A stretch of DNA of 64,000 nucleotides, taken from contig JANSXP010000008.1 in the NCBI GenBank assembly GCA_024742875.1, positions 1-64,000 of the forward strand, read 5' to 3'. This DNA comes from Planctomycetaceae bacterium (GTDB lineage Bacteria; Planctomycetota; Planctomycetia; Planctomycetales; Planctomycetaceae). This document shows positions 43,889 to 52,549 of this stretch, one piece after another. A program made the position numbers and the translations under genes. Positions within the stretch are counted from its first letter, which is position 1, and every line of letters starts with the position of its first letter. The notes under the pieces were generated by a model. That model did not search any database and was not told the origin of the DNA. It was given only the letters and a program-made list of their open reading frames with translations.

Positions 43889-45832
43889 TCAGCTCAGCAG
43901 CACGGCGCACAGGGCGATCAGTCCCACCGCAACACAGCTGACGAAAAAGCCGATGATATCGACTCGCGTCAGCACAGGAAACTGCCACATCCCGACTTCC
44001 ACAACGGGATCACGCTGCTGGTTGTTTTCAGGGACGACGCAGGCGAACGGACAGACTTCGTCCGGCTCCACTGGCGTCCGCAGTGCGTTGAAGACAAGAT
44101 CAACCTGGGGGCCATACTCCGGCATCGTGGCCAGAGAGGTCAGGCCTCCGCTGACAATACCGACGCCCACATACAGCAGCATCTGCCACGACTCGAGCAG
44201 CGCCACGGAGCCGTTCTGCTGCTGAAACATCACTTCGGGAAGGAAGTCAATGAGGTTGTGCGGGTACATCCATGTGACAAACCAGGTCGCCAGCGAACTG
44301 ATCACCGAGACCCAAACGGCCGCGGAATTCCACCGTCGCCAAAACAGGCCGAACCACATACTGATCCCCATTGCAGCCGGTACCATCACCACCAGCCGCA
44401 GGGCTGTGATCAGGCTCGAAAACGTCGCCTGAATGACGAGCGCTGCCAGCAGCACCAGAACGGTGCCCACCCGGGCCATCAGCAGATAGTGTCTCTCTGT
44501 GCGTCCGGGGTTGAGAACCCGTTTGTAAAGATTCTCTGCGAACATCCCGCCAGCGAGCACCAGTTGACCGCTGCAAATCACCATCATCATGGACATGATC
44601 GCGATCACAACGAAACCCAGAGAACCGCAGGTCTTCAGCGGCAGCACGCGTTTCAACCGAGACACCGCGGTATCGTCGGGAGTTGGAATGGGAGTTGACC
44701 AGTTCCGCGAGATCGCGGCAGTCGAGCGCGGGGTCACCGCAGCCATCACGGCCTGCGAGTCTGACAGCATCTGACCTGCCGGGGAAGAACGGGCCACGCG
44801 CGACGGTTCAGATGCAGACATCAGGACCAGGCCGCCACCGACCCAGATCACTATGAGCAGACGCGACAACAGGTTTCCGGCAGTCAGCCCCACTCGGGAC
44901 TGCATCTCTGTGCGGCCCACTCGACAGACGGCCACCACGTGAGGCTGTACGATAAAGCCCAGCAGCACAGTCACACACAGCACACAGACATAAAACCAGC
45001 CCACCGGCTCCCCCGACGTGGGTGAGTAAAGACGTTCGACTTTTTCCAGCGTACTCAGAGATGACTCGGCGCCGCCAGACTGCAGGATGATGGGCAGCAG
45101 AACGGCAGACACTCCCAGAATGAGCAAAGTCTGCATGGCTGCCGTCAGCAGCACCGATCTCATGCCACCAGGCACCGTGCAGCACAGTATCAAAGCGGCT
45201 GTTCCGAAAACGGCATACTCATACCCTTCCACGCGGCGACTGCGAATGGAAAACACGCGTCCGGAAGGCACAACATCTGCGCTGTCATCGGCCTGCTGCG
45301 GTGAAACGACCCGAACCAGCCGAATCATGGGAATATCCCACTTCAGCGCGTCGCTTACCTGCTCCAGCGAATCACCGACCACTGCATCAATCAGCTTGCC
45401 TCCGCTGAACAAGGTGGCCGCTACCACCACCACAGTGATACCGATGGCATAGGCCGAGTAGAACGTGGCCAGAGGCGTGCCGAAACGGGCACCAAAAAAG
45501 TCGGCCGTCGTTCGGGTTCTGAGCCGACGCAGCAGGGGGGCCACCAACCAGAAAACGGGAATGACGGGAAGCCACAGCAGTTGCCAGAAAACTCCCGGGG
45601 CGCCCTGCTGCATGCTCCCGGCAACGGTGGAAACACCGTGATCGCGATTCGTCCCCGAACCAAAACCAAACAGCAGGCTCAACAGCGAACCAGCGGAGCG
45701 GCGTCCCACACAAAAGTCCGACGTAGAACGCAGGCCCGCATAGCAGATCACACCAGCGAGGAGGATCAACAGCGAAAAGACCAGCAGGACGACGGCGTCG
45801 ACTTTGTGTATCCAAAGTGAACTGGCAAACAT
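43889..45832 (-). CDS. Sodium:solute symporter family protein
   Basis: 647 aa with about thirteen hydrophobic segments. The N-terminal TSDFCVGRRSAGS and FGFGSGTNRDHGVSTVAGSMQQGAPGVFWQLLWLPV resemble the SSS family (unwound TM1 and the conserved SG-rich loop). Later GGMRSVLLTAAMQTLLI is the family's GG motif, and the final 90 residues are soluble and acidic. An unusual insert of about 50 residues separates two TM segments near residue 175 (EQVSDALKWDIPM, DVVPSGRVFSIRSRR). The substrate is unknown. The ATG is preceded directly by GGAG, a very short spacing, so a slightly different start is possible. It is the first gene of a two-gene unit with FG-GAP. Confidence 0.88.
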   Translation of the reverse strand: MFASSLWIHKVDAVVLLVFSLLILLAGVICYAGLRSTSDFCVGRRSAGSLLSLLFGFGSGTNRDHGVSTVAGSMQQGAPGVFWQLLWLPVIPVFWLVAPLLRRLRTRTTADFFGARFGTPLATFYSAYAIGITVVVVAATLFSGGKLIDAVVGDSLEQVSDALKWDIPMIRLVRVVSPQQADDSADVVPSGRVFSIRSRRVEGYEYAVFGTAALILCCTVPGGMRSVLLTAAMQTLLILGVSAVLLPIILQSGGAESSLSTLEKVERLYSPTSGEPVGWFYVCVLCVTVLLGFIVQPHVVAVCRVGRTEMQSRVGLTAGNLLSRLLIVIWVGGGLVLMSASEPSRVARSSPAGQMLSDSQAVMAAVTPRSTAAISRNWSTPIPTPDDTAVSRLKRVLPLKTCGSLGFVVIAIMSMMMVICSGQLVLAGGMFAENLYKRVLNPGRTERHYLLMARVGTVLVLLAALVIQATFSSLITALRLVVMVPAAMGISMWFGLFWRRWNSAAVWVSVISSLATWFVTWMYPHNLIDFLPEVMFQQQNGSVALLESWQMLLYVGVGIVSGGLTSLATMPEYGPQVDLVFNALRTPVEPDEVCPFACVVPENNQQRDPVVEVGMWQFPVLTRVDIIGFFVSCVAVGLIALCAVLLS

Positions 45833-46163
45833 CTCCGTCCGAAACCCCTTCGACTTTCTGGGACCGCACGTCTTTCCGTCTCGACCTGCGAATCGCCGTC
45901 CCGCGCACGGAAGCTAACGGGAGTCGGCAGTCTCCGCAATAAGCGGGCCCCACGAATCCCTGGGAACTGTCATCAGAGGTACGTCCTTATTGGGCGGGAA
46001 CCGTCGTCAGAATCCGCCCGCCCGGAGTCAATTCTCATCAGTTTTTCTGCTGCTCCGTTCAGATAACGGCCTGTGGCGGCTTGCGCGCAGAAAAAAACGT
46101 CCGACGAAGCGGACGTTTTCATTTCAAAATATTCCAATGACCGGCAAGCCGTTTTTCCGCTGG
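45833..46163. other. Intergenic region with the rimI terminator
   Basis: 331 bp between the symporter start and the rimI stop. It holds the promoter of the symporter gene (not identifiable) and the strong hairpin at 46094-46119. No coding frame was credible. Confidence 0.5.
46094..46119 (-). terminator. Rho-independent terminator of rimI
   Basis: A 10-bp perfect stem, AAAACGTCCG with its complement and a six-base loop, gives on the minus strand a hairpin ending GGACG-TTTTTT. It is 45 bp past the rimI stop. Confidence 0.85.
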
Positions 46164-46712
46164 TTAGGCGGCGTCAAATTCGGACAAACGATTTCCGGAC
46201 TGGAAATCGGCATCTGCCGCCCGCAGACAGTACCGCATGTAGTAGGCATCTTCGCAGGTATCGTCGTAGTGGTTTCGCAGCACCTGGAGGGCGCGGAAAT
46301 CGCAATTCTTAAAGAACAGCTGTGCTTCGAGGTTGGTTTCGCGGACCTCCAGCACGATTTCCCTTCGACGCTGCTGTGACAGCTTGTCGATCAGACGCTG
46401 CACCATCTGCCGTCCCACCCCCTGCCGCCGCATGTGCGGCGCCACAGAGAAATTGAGAATCTTGAGCATAGACTGGTGCAATTCGTAGATCATGAAACCG
46501 ACGATTTCGTGATCGAGTTCGGCAACCGTTCCAATGCAGTTGCGCTGCCGCAGACAGGCAAGGAATTCATCCTCGGTCCACGGGAACTCAAAACTGGCGC
46601 GTTCGATAGCCAGAACTTCATCCATATCCCGGCGGATCAACCAGCGGATCTGCGTGCGCAGAGCATCACTGTTGTTGGATGAGAAGTCGTCTTTGCGTTT
46701 CTTCAATTCCAT
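46164..46712 (-). CDS. rimI: Ribosomal-protein-alanine N-acetyltransferase
   Basis: 182 aa from the ATG at 46712, supported by GGAGG five bases upstream; an ATG four codons earlier is inside the ribosome site. The GNAT acetyl-CoA loop is VAPHMRRQGVGRQMVQRLID near residue 90, preceded by IERASFEFPWTEDEFLA, and followed by EVRETNLEAQLFFKNCDFRA. This order matches RimI. RimI acetylates the N-terminus of ribosomal protein S18. The C-terminal 25 residues are an extension. An intrinsic terminator lies downstream. Confidence 0.93.
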   Translation of the reverse strand: MELKKRKDDFSSNNSDALRTQIRWLIRRDMDEVLAIERASFEFPWTEDEFLACLRQRNCIGTVAELDHEIVGFMIYELHQSMLKILNFSVAPHMRRQGVGRQMVQRLIDKLSQQRRREIVLEVRETNLEAQLFFKNCDFRALQVLRNHYDDTCEDAYYMRYCLRAADADFQSGNRLSEFDAA

Positions 46713-46830
46713 AACGGCCTCCATGCCGACATGATTTGAAGTGAATTAGCGGTCAGCCTCTGACGGGTGCCAGAGCCCCGCTAAGTGTTAACATCGGACC
46801 AACAGTATCAGATTTGCCAGTCTGCCGTCC

Positions 46831-47061
46831 ATGGTAATTGTCAGATCCGGGACGAAGCGGGCCCTCGAGGCTCCCGCTGGCCCGTCACATTGCCGATTCT
46901 GCTACGCGAGCCCCCCAGCTGCCAAATCTGCCTGCGGACGCTGCGGCAATTCGTTCCTCTGGCTGAGATTGCCCAAAACACTGATTTTTTTGCTGCGGTT
47001 AACACGCAAACAGCATGCTCGTTTGATCACAGCGGGTTCGACCGTAGAATCTGCCGGGTGA
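46831..47061 (+). CDS. Possible small zinc-ribbon protein
   Basis: 76 aa starting ATG at 46831. Two CxxC pairs, HCRFCYAS and CGRCGNSF, stand 14 residues apart with a P-P-A-A-K linker, the classical zinc-ribbon layout of many bacterial membrane proteins. A basic hydrophobic segment (FLWLRLPKTLIFLLRL) follows. There is no strong ribosome site, and the frame ends 30 bp before the DUF1080 gene. The cysteine spacing is the main support; the gene call is uncertain. Confidence 0.4.
   Translation: MVIVRSGTKRALEAPAGPSHCRFCYASPPAAKSACGRCGNSFLWLRLPKTLIFLLRLTRKQHARLITAGSTVESAG
47023..47050 (+). promoter_or_regulatory. Putative promoter of the DUF1080 gene
   Basis: TTGATC (47023-47028), 16 bases, then TAGAAT (47045-47050). 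Start near 47058, about 33 bp before the ATG. It overlaps the end of the possible zinc-ribbon frame. Confidence 0.45.
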
Positions 47062-47090
47062 CAAACACCGTTGATCCTCAGGTTTAACTG

Positions 47091-48134
47091 ATGCTGCTGC
47101 CCCTTCATTCCACGTCCCGCGTATGTCGGCGAACATACGGATTCCGTGGAACTGTCCCCATTCTTCGTGGGCTCTGCGGGCTTGTCGGACTGCTGATGAT
47201 TGCCAGCCCGCGCTTGCATGCGACACTTCCTCCAGATTCACCGGTCGTCACCCTACCGGTGACGCTCGCCTCCTCTGGCACATTTCGTGTTCTCTCTGCG
47301 GGCCTTGCCGCTCACTCGGCCTCACAGGCAGCATTGAATCAGCAGCCGCCTGGCAGCGCGGAAGAGAAGAACGGCACTTCCAAAGAAAGCACAACCCCCA
47401 ACAAGGGCGACGCGAACCGTTCACAGTCAGGCAAAGACGACCCCACCGCCGCTGACCAGGACACCAAAGTTCGGAAGCCACCAGTCGCTGCAACTCCCAG
47501 CGTCAATCTGCTGGCGGGCAGCCTCGAAGAAACATGGACGATGTTTTCTTCCAAAGAAAACACGCGGTTGAGCGATGTCTGGAAAGTGGTCGAGTCCGGC
47601 GGTGAGAAGCTGCTGATCTGCACCGGCACTCCCAAAGGGTTCCTGATCACCAAACGTCAGTACCAGAACTTCGAGTTGAGTTTCGAATGGAAATACGTCT
47701 CTGACCCCAACGGTAACAGCGGTGTCCTTGCCTTCACCAAGAATGAACCCCGGCTGTGGCCCACTTCGCTGCAGGTGCAACTGCATCAGCCGAGTGCCGG
47801 CAGCATCTTCCCCAGCGGCGATGCCACCAGCGACAGCGCCAAGGAAGCGACAGGGCTGGCTTTGGAAATCGGCAAGTGGAACAAATGTCGCGTGGTGGCC
47901 CGCAACGGCAAAGTCAGTGTGGAAATCAACGGCAAACAGGCGGGCGAAGTCTCTGGCTGTAACCCTTACCAGGGCAGCATTGCCCTGCAGAGCGAGGGGT
48001 CTGAAACCCACTTTCGCAGGATTGTCATTCGGGAACTGCCCGAACAGGCCCCCTCAATCGCCGACGAAACTTCGACCTCGCTGCCACAGCCGAACGCTGA
48101 CAGCCCCGGCGGCTCCACCGAAACCGACGGTTAA
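47091..48134 (+). CDS. Secreted DUF1080 (3-keto-disaccharide hydrolase-like) protein
   Basis: 347 aa. A signal peptide lies within residues 20-45 (LCGLVGLLMIASPRLHA). Residues about 75-135 are a Ser/Lys/Asp-rich spacer (KNGTSKESTTPNKGD). From about 145 the DUF1080 jelly-roll appears: SDVWKVVESGGEKLLICTG, then FELSFEWKYVSDPNGNSGVLAF, KWNKCRVVARNGKVSVEINGKQAGE and GSIALQSEGSETHFRRIVIREL. The domain is called a 3-keto-disaccharide hydrolase on the basis of characterised members; activity here is inferred. The catalytic-face residues are not obvious to me. A TAGAAT promoter is upstream. Confidence 0.9.
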   Translation: MLLPLHSTSRVCRRTYGFRGTVPILRGLCGLVGLLMIASPRLHATLPPDSPVVTLPVTLASSGTFRVLSAGLAAHSASQAALNQQPPGSAEEKNGTSKESTTPNKGDANRSQSGKDDPTAADQDTKVRKPPVAATPSVNLLAGSLEETWTMFSSKENTRLSDVWKVVESGGEKLLICTGTPKGFLITKRQYQNFELSFEWKYVSDPNGNSGVLAFTKNEPRLWPTSLQVQLHQPSAGSIFPSGDATSDSAKEATGLALEIGKWNKCRVVARNGKVSVEINGKQAGEVSGCNPYQGSIALQSEGSETHFRRIVIRELPEQAPSIADETSTSLPQPNADSPGGSTETDG

Positions 48135-48214
48135 ATGGGCAATCGTTCCATTGCCCTGCCGTGCCCACGCCGTTTCCGACAAACGTCACCATCATCAAGC
48201 TGGCCGCATCCCGC

Positions 48215-51200
48215 CTAGAGTCGAATTCGACCGGTGAGTTCTTCCTCGTTGGCCACTCGAGATTTTTCTGAAGAACGCGCTTCGGCGGCGTAGCGACTGA
48301 GCATGTCATTCAGCTGTGCCTTCTCCGCCTGAGGTGCCAACTCCAGAGACCGTGTCAGCCAGGCCTGGGCTCCTGCCAGATCATTGGCTTCCGCACAAGC
48401 TGCTGCCAGGGTGCTCAAATGAGACCAGTCACGATAGTCGGTCAGCTCACAGGCACGTTCCGCATACTTGATCGCTCGCGCCGGATCCCGGAACGTGCTG
48501 TCTTCTGCGGTCGCCATCAGCCAGGCAAAGTTATCAAACCCACGCGCAAAGTCGGGGTTGAGTGAGAGCGTCTTTTCGTAGTCGGCCGCTGCCTCGGGGT
48601 ATTTTTTCAAACGCACGTAGGCGGCGGCGCGATTGTTGTACGCGCGGAACAGCCCTGGCTGCAGTTCAATGGTCTTCGACCAGCAGCTCACAGCACCCTG
48701 CAGATCGCTGCGGCCATACAGCATGTTACCCTGATTGTACCATGCCGCTGCGTGCTCACCGTCACACTCGATGGCGCGCTGGTAGTCTGCCACGGCCGCA
48801 TCCGTCTGCTGCTGACTGGCCTGAACATTGCCACGAGCGTACCAGAAATCGGCCACATCCTGATCACGGGAAAGGGCGGCGTTCAGATCTTCCATCGCTT
48901 TTTCCGGCTGACGCAGCTGGTGCCACGCGAGGCCCCGACGGTAGTAAAGTTCCGCGTCTTCAGCGTTCAGAGTCAGGGCGCGGGTAAAATCGTCCGCGGC
49001 CTCCTCGAAACGTCCCATCCGGTGATAGATGGTCCCACGGCGTTTCCACGCGACCATATCGTCCGACTGAACTTCTATCGCTCGAGTCAGATCGCTGACG
49101 GCCGATTCGTAAACCCCGGAATCCTCTTTCAGTTGTGCTCGGGCGATCAGGGCTTCCCGATGCTCCGGCAGTCGTTCCAGCAGCAGGTCCAGATCGGTGA
49201 GCGCCAAAGTGTTGAGCTGCTGCTCAAGGCGACAATGACAGCGTTTCCAGAGCAGATCGTTGTCTGTGTTGTCGACCGTGAGCACCTGGTCAAAGTCGAT
49301 TGCTGCCGCACTGAAATTGCGCTGCAGATAGTGTATGCCGGCGCGAATCCTGAGAGCGTCCAGCTGTTCCGCGTCCTTGAGCAGCACATAATCGACATCC
49401 TGCAGCGCGGCATCGAGGGACTCCTGTTCGACCAGATGTCTGGCTCGCGTCAGGCGTACAGGAACGTCATCGGGCTTCAGGTTCAGCAGCGCGGCATAGT
49501 CAGACAGCATGGCGTCTGTTTCGTTCATGCGGGAGAAAGCATCTGCCCGCAGTCGCAGCCATTCCACTTCCGCGCCGTGGACCTTCATCAGCTGCGTCAG
49601 GTCATTGACGGCCTGCTGCAGCTCACCATTGCGACTGTAGATCTGTGCTCGCATGAACAGGCCGTCCCGATGTGTGTGGCGCAGACGCAGCACACGATCG
49701 AGATCGGCCAAAGCGGCGTTGTCGTGCCCCAGCGCGGCGTGTGCTTTGACACGCAGATACCAGTCGTCGGCTGTCGCCTGCGGCTGTTCCAGGACCTTCG
49801 TCAATGCTGTTATCACGGCCTGATGATCGTCCAGCTGAGCGTACAGGCGCGCCAGCTGCGCGGCGACCGCCACGTTGCCAGGCTCCGCCCTGAAGACAGT
49901 GGCCAGATCCGACACGGCCGCTCGGGTTTCGCCCAGAACCTGAAAGGCGCCCGCGCGGCGTTCCAGATGACGTGGATTGCCGGCATCCAGCAGACACAAT
50001 TGTGTCCAGTCGGCGACGGCGTGCGTGTAGTCTCCCAGATTTTCGTAGGCCCGGGCGCGTCTTTGCAGGTAGTCCATGTCGTTGGGTGTGCGGTCGAGCA
50101 GGGCAGTCAGTGACTCAACGGCCTGCTTCCAGTCAGTGTCCGAAGCGTGAAGTTCGGCCAGACGGCGTCGGGCCGACACAGCAAAACGCGGTATCCGTGC
50201 CAGCTTCTGCCACACGGCGATGGCCGCTTCCGTTCTGCCGAGCCCCTGCAGAGAGTCGGCTTCGCACTGCAGAGCGTCACCGTTGGCTGGCTCCACCGCC
50301 AGCACCTGACGGGCGTGCTGCAACGATTCGGCAAACTGCTTTTGCTCCAGCAACACCACCGCATAACGCAGCCGTGCGGCCGTATGTTCCGGTTCGGCCG
50401 ACAGAACCTGCTCCAGTCCGGCCAGGCAGGCGTCCGTTTTGCCAGCTCGATAGTCGACCACCGCCTGCTCATAGATCGCCCGTGTGTCGACGAGTTCCGG
50501 CCCCGTTTTTTCATTGTCCGCAATGGTCACCGGTTCGTCTGTGAAGAACGGCTCGGCTGGCTTCTGATCCTGATTTTCCGTGTTGTCAAACATCACAAAT
50601 GCTTCCGGCTCATCAAAGGCGGGAGCGTCAAACGGATCAGCAGCATTCTTCGGAAGCTGCGCCACATCCGGCTCAGTGGACTGAGGAAACAACTCGAAGC
50701 CAGGGCCCTGTGTTTCGGCAGAGTCGCCCGCCTCTGCGAGCGTGTCTTCTCCGGCCGTCCACGGCTGAGCCACTTCTGCCGTCTGGTTCGGCAGGGGGAA
50801 CAGCTCAAAGCCTCCGGCCGATTCCCTGGATGCCGCCTCGGAGGGCTCCTCAACGAATTCGGGCAGACTGATTGCGGAGGCCCGCATCTGATGCTCGGGG
50901 GAAGCGGATACCACGGTGGCCCGCGTGCGACTGGACTCGACATCCTGCAGGGCAGTCAGCAGATCCTGTTTGATGGCGGAATCGTGAGGTGCCAGATTGC
51001 CGGCTCGCTGCAGATCGCTCACGGCGTCTTCGGCCATGCCAAGTTGTCGCAGGACTCGGCCACGATGATGCCATGCCGTTGCATTCTCGGGCATCAGGCG
51101 ACAGGCCACAGTGAGATCCGCCAGCGAGCGTTCGGGCGATTTCGCAGATTCGTGGGCCAGTCCCCGATAGAGCCAGATGTGTCCGTTGCGTCGATCCAGT

Positions 51201-51805
51201 TTCAGGGCATTGCTGAGCACGACCAGTGCTTCGCCGGCATCATCGTTCAGCAGCAGACGCCCGTATTCAAACAGGGCCTGAACATTTTGCGGCTCCAGAG
51301 TGACAACGCGCTGCAAGTCACTGATTGCCGCCGTGACCTCACCCAGCGACTCCAGCAAAGAGGCACGATCCATCAGGGCATCGGTGGAATCGGGCTTCAG
51401 CGTCAGTGCCTGATCAAGCGAATCGCGGGCATCATGGATCCGGTCGGCAGCGCGATACAGATTGCCGAGTGCCCACCAGGTGCGATCCCATTCCGGTCGC
51501 GCTCGCTTGGCGTTTTCCAGATCGGTGATCGCCAGCTCCAGCTGCTGGAGAGCACCGTGGCAGGTCCCCCGCAGATAGAGGGCTTCTGCAAACTCGGGGC
51601 GCAGTGCGACCGCACGATTGAGTGTGTTGACGGCGTCTTCGTACTGTCCCTGCTGTTGCTGGTCGACGGCCTGCCGCACCAGACTTTCCGCCTGCCGTCG
51701 CTGATCGGAACACCCCGTCAGCAGCAGAGAAAACGTAAGCAGTGCCGCGGAGATGGCTCTCGGCGCGGAGTGCAGAAACGGGAGATTGGTCGAAGAGTTT
51801 TTCAT
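48215..51805 (-). CDS. Large TPR-repeat lipoprotein
   Basis: 1196 aa. A lipoprotein signal with lipobox LLTGC (Cys at residue 32) follows MKNSSTNLPF. Residues 40-285 and 450-1170 are tandem TPR units with the W-L-G-Y-A-F-P-type spacing (for example AVALRPEFAEALYLRGTC, TLKPDSTDALMDRASL, ELQPGLFRAYNNRAAAYVRL), probably over 20 repeats. Residues about 287-445 form a disordered acidic region that repeats the short GFELFP motif. A scaffold in the periplasm or outer membrane is likely. The start has AAGGTG upstream. It faces the DUF1080 gene tail-to-tail with 80 bp between. Confidence 0.93.
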   Translation of the reverse strand: MKNSSTNLPFLHSAPRAISAALLTFSLLLTGCSDQRRQAESLVRQAVDQQQQGQYEDAVNTLNRAVALRPEFAEALYLRGTCHGALQQLELAITDLENAKRARPEWDRTWWALGNLYRAADRIHDARDSLDQALTLKPDSTDALMDRASLLESLGEVTAAISDLQRVVTLEPQNVQALFEYGRLLLNDDAGEALVVLSNALKLDRRNGHIWLYRGLAHESAKSPERSLADLTVACRLMPENATAWHHRGRVLRQLGMAEDAVSDLQRAGNLAPHDSAIKQDLLTALQDVESSRTRATVVSASPEHQMRASAISLPEFVEEPSEAASRESAGGFELFPLPNQTAEVAQPWTAGEDTLAEAGDSAETQGPGFELFPQSTEPDVAQLPKNAADPFDAPAFDEPEAFVMFDNTENQDQKPAEPFFTDEPVTIADNEKTGPELVDTRAIYEQAVVDYRAGKTDACLAGLEQVLSAEPEHTAARLRYAVVLLEQKQFAESLQHARQVLAVEPANGDALQCEADSLQGLGRTEAAIAVWQKLARIPRFAVSARRRLAELHASDTDWKQAVESLTALLDRTPNDMDYLQRRARAYENLGDYTHAVADWTQLCLLDAGNPRHLERRAGAFQVLGETRAAVSDLATVFRAEPGNVAVAAQLARLYAQLDDHQAVITALTKVLEQPQATADDWYLRVKAHAALGHDNAALADLDRVLRLRHTHRDGLFMRAQIYSRNGELQQAVNDLTQLMKVHGAEVEWLRLRADAFSRMNETDAMLSDYAALLNLKPDDVPVRLTRARHLVEQESLDAALQDVDYVLLKDAEQLDALRIRAGIHYLQRNFSAAAIDFDQVLTVDNTDNDLLWKRCHCRLEQQLNTLALTDLDLLLERLPEHREALIARAQLKEDSGVYESAVSDLTRAIEVQSDDMVAWKRRGTIYHRMGRFEEAADDFTRALTLNAEDAELYYRRGLAWHQLRQPEKAMEDLNAALSRDQDVADFWYARGNVQASQQQTDAAVADYQRAIECDGEHAAAWYNQGNMLYGRSDLQGAVSCWSKTIELQPGLFRAYNNRAAAYVRLKKYPEAAADYEKTLSLNPDFARGFDNFAWLMATAEDSTFRDPARAIKYAERACELTDYRDWSHLSTLAAACAEANDLAGAQAWLTRSLELAPQAEKAQLNDMLSRYAAEARSSEKSRVANEEELTGRIRL

Positions 51806-52265
51806 GAGACACCTTGTGACATTTCGTCACCGGAAATCGCGGCAGGCTGTGCAGAGCGACAGCTTGAAGCGCATTACGGCCCGCAGCATTCATCAGTGTC
51901 ATCGTCATTCCGGACCCAGGAGCCTTATTCGCTTCAACCACGTTCATCGTTTTTCCCCGCATAACCCGCACAGGTTAACAGTCGCGCAGCGGCGGAATCT
52001 GCCGGAGTCAGCCCAGTCGCGTGCGATCCTCCGTCGCTGCCACCCTGCAGGTGATACCAGTGCAGTCAGCCTGAATTGCCCGACCGACCTGCCTGCACCA
52101 ACTGGAATCCACAAATGAGGGAAGGCCGCATCAACGGGCGTAGCCTGCAGCCAGGAGGCCCGGATATCCGAAGACAAGGGGTGCAGGAACTGCCGAAGTT
52201 TTTGCTTGGGGCGACCTCGCGCTCGTCACCACTGGCTGTTTGACGTTCGAGTTCTGGAGTAGGTC
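51806..52265. other. Intergenic region upstream of the TPR lipoprotein
   Basis: 460 bp between the TPR gene (leftward) and the 66-aa gene (rightward). Minus-strand ATG frames start at about 51971, but they are Ala/Pro-rich run-ons without a good site. No structured RNA seen. Confidence 0.45.
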
Positions 52266-52466
52266 ATGGATCTGTCATCTACATTCACTGACGACCAGCT
52301 GGCTGTCATGGGCTGCTTTGCGGCACTGGCCGTGTGCGGTCTGATTGCGATGATTACCTTCTACGTGGGCCCGCAGGGCCGCCGGCAGCAGACAGAGCAA
52401 CCGGAAAAGGTACGTCTGCCGGTTGCACAGGACGATGTCCACAGGGATTCGCGAAAGGCCGCCTGA
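52266..52466 (+). CDS. Small single-pass membrane protein
   Basis: 66 aa. GGAG seven bases upstream supports the ATG. One hydrophobic segment (LAVMGCFAALAVCGLIAMITFYVG, about residues 12-35) is followed by a basic tail (GRRQQTEQPEKVRL). Predicted orientation has the tail inside. No family was recognised. It stands 83 bp before the Tat-exported duplicated-domain gene. Confidence 0.55.
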   Translation: MDLSSTFTDDQLAVMGCFAALAVCGLIAMITFYVGPQGRRQQTEQPEKVRLPVAQDDVHRDSRKAA

Positions 52467-52549
52467 TCCCGGTGACATTTGTTGCGGCGTGGTGACCGAC
52501 GCGACCATAATGACGTTTTCCGGATCCTGGATCCTTTTCGTACACGTGG

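Larger units (their letters stand above)
46713..47090. other. Divergent region, rimI to DUF1080 gene
   Basis: 378 bp. It contains the shared box at 46785, a possible small zinc-ribbon ORF (46831-47061) and the promoter-like TTGATC-N16-TAGAAT at 47023-47050. Both genes' leaders are included. Confidence 0.5.

Noticed and set aside
47030-47050. tRNA T-arm-like GGGTTCGACC
   Set aside because: No acceptor, D or anticodon stems fit around it.
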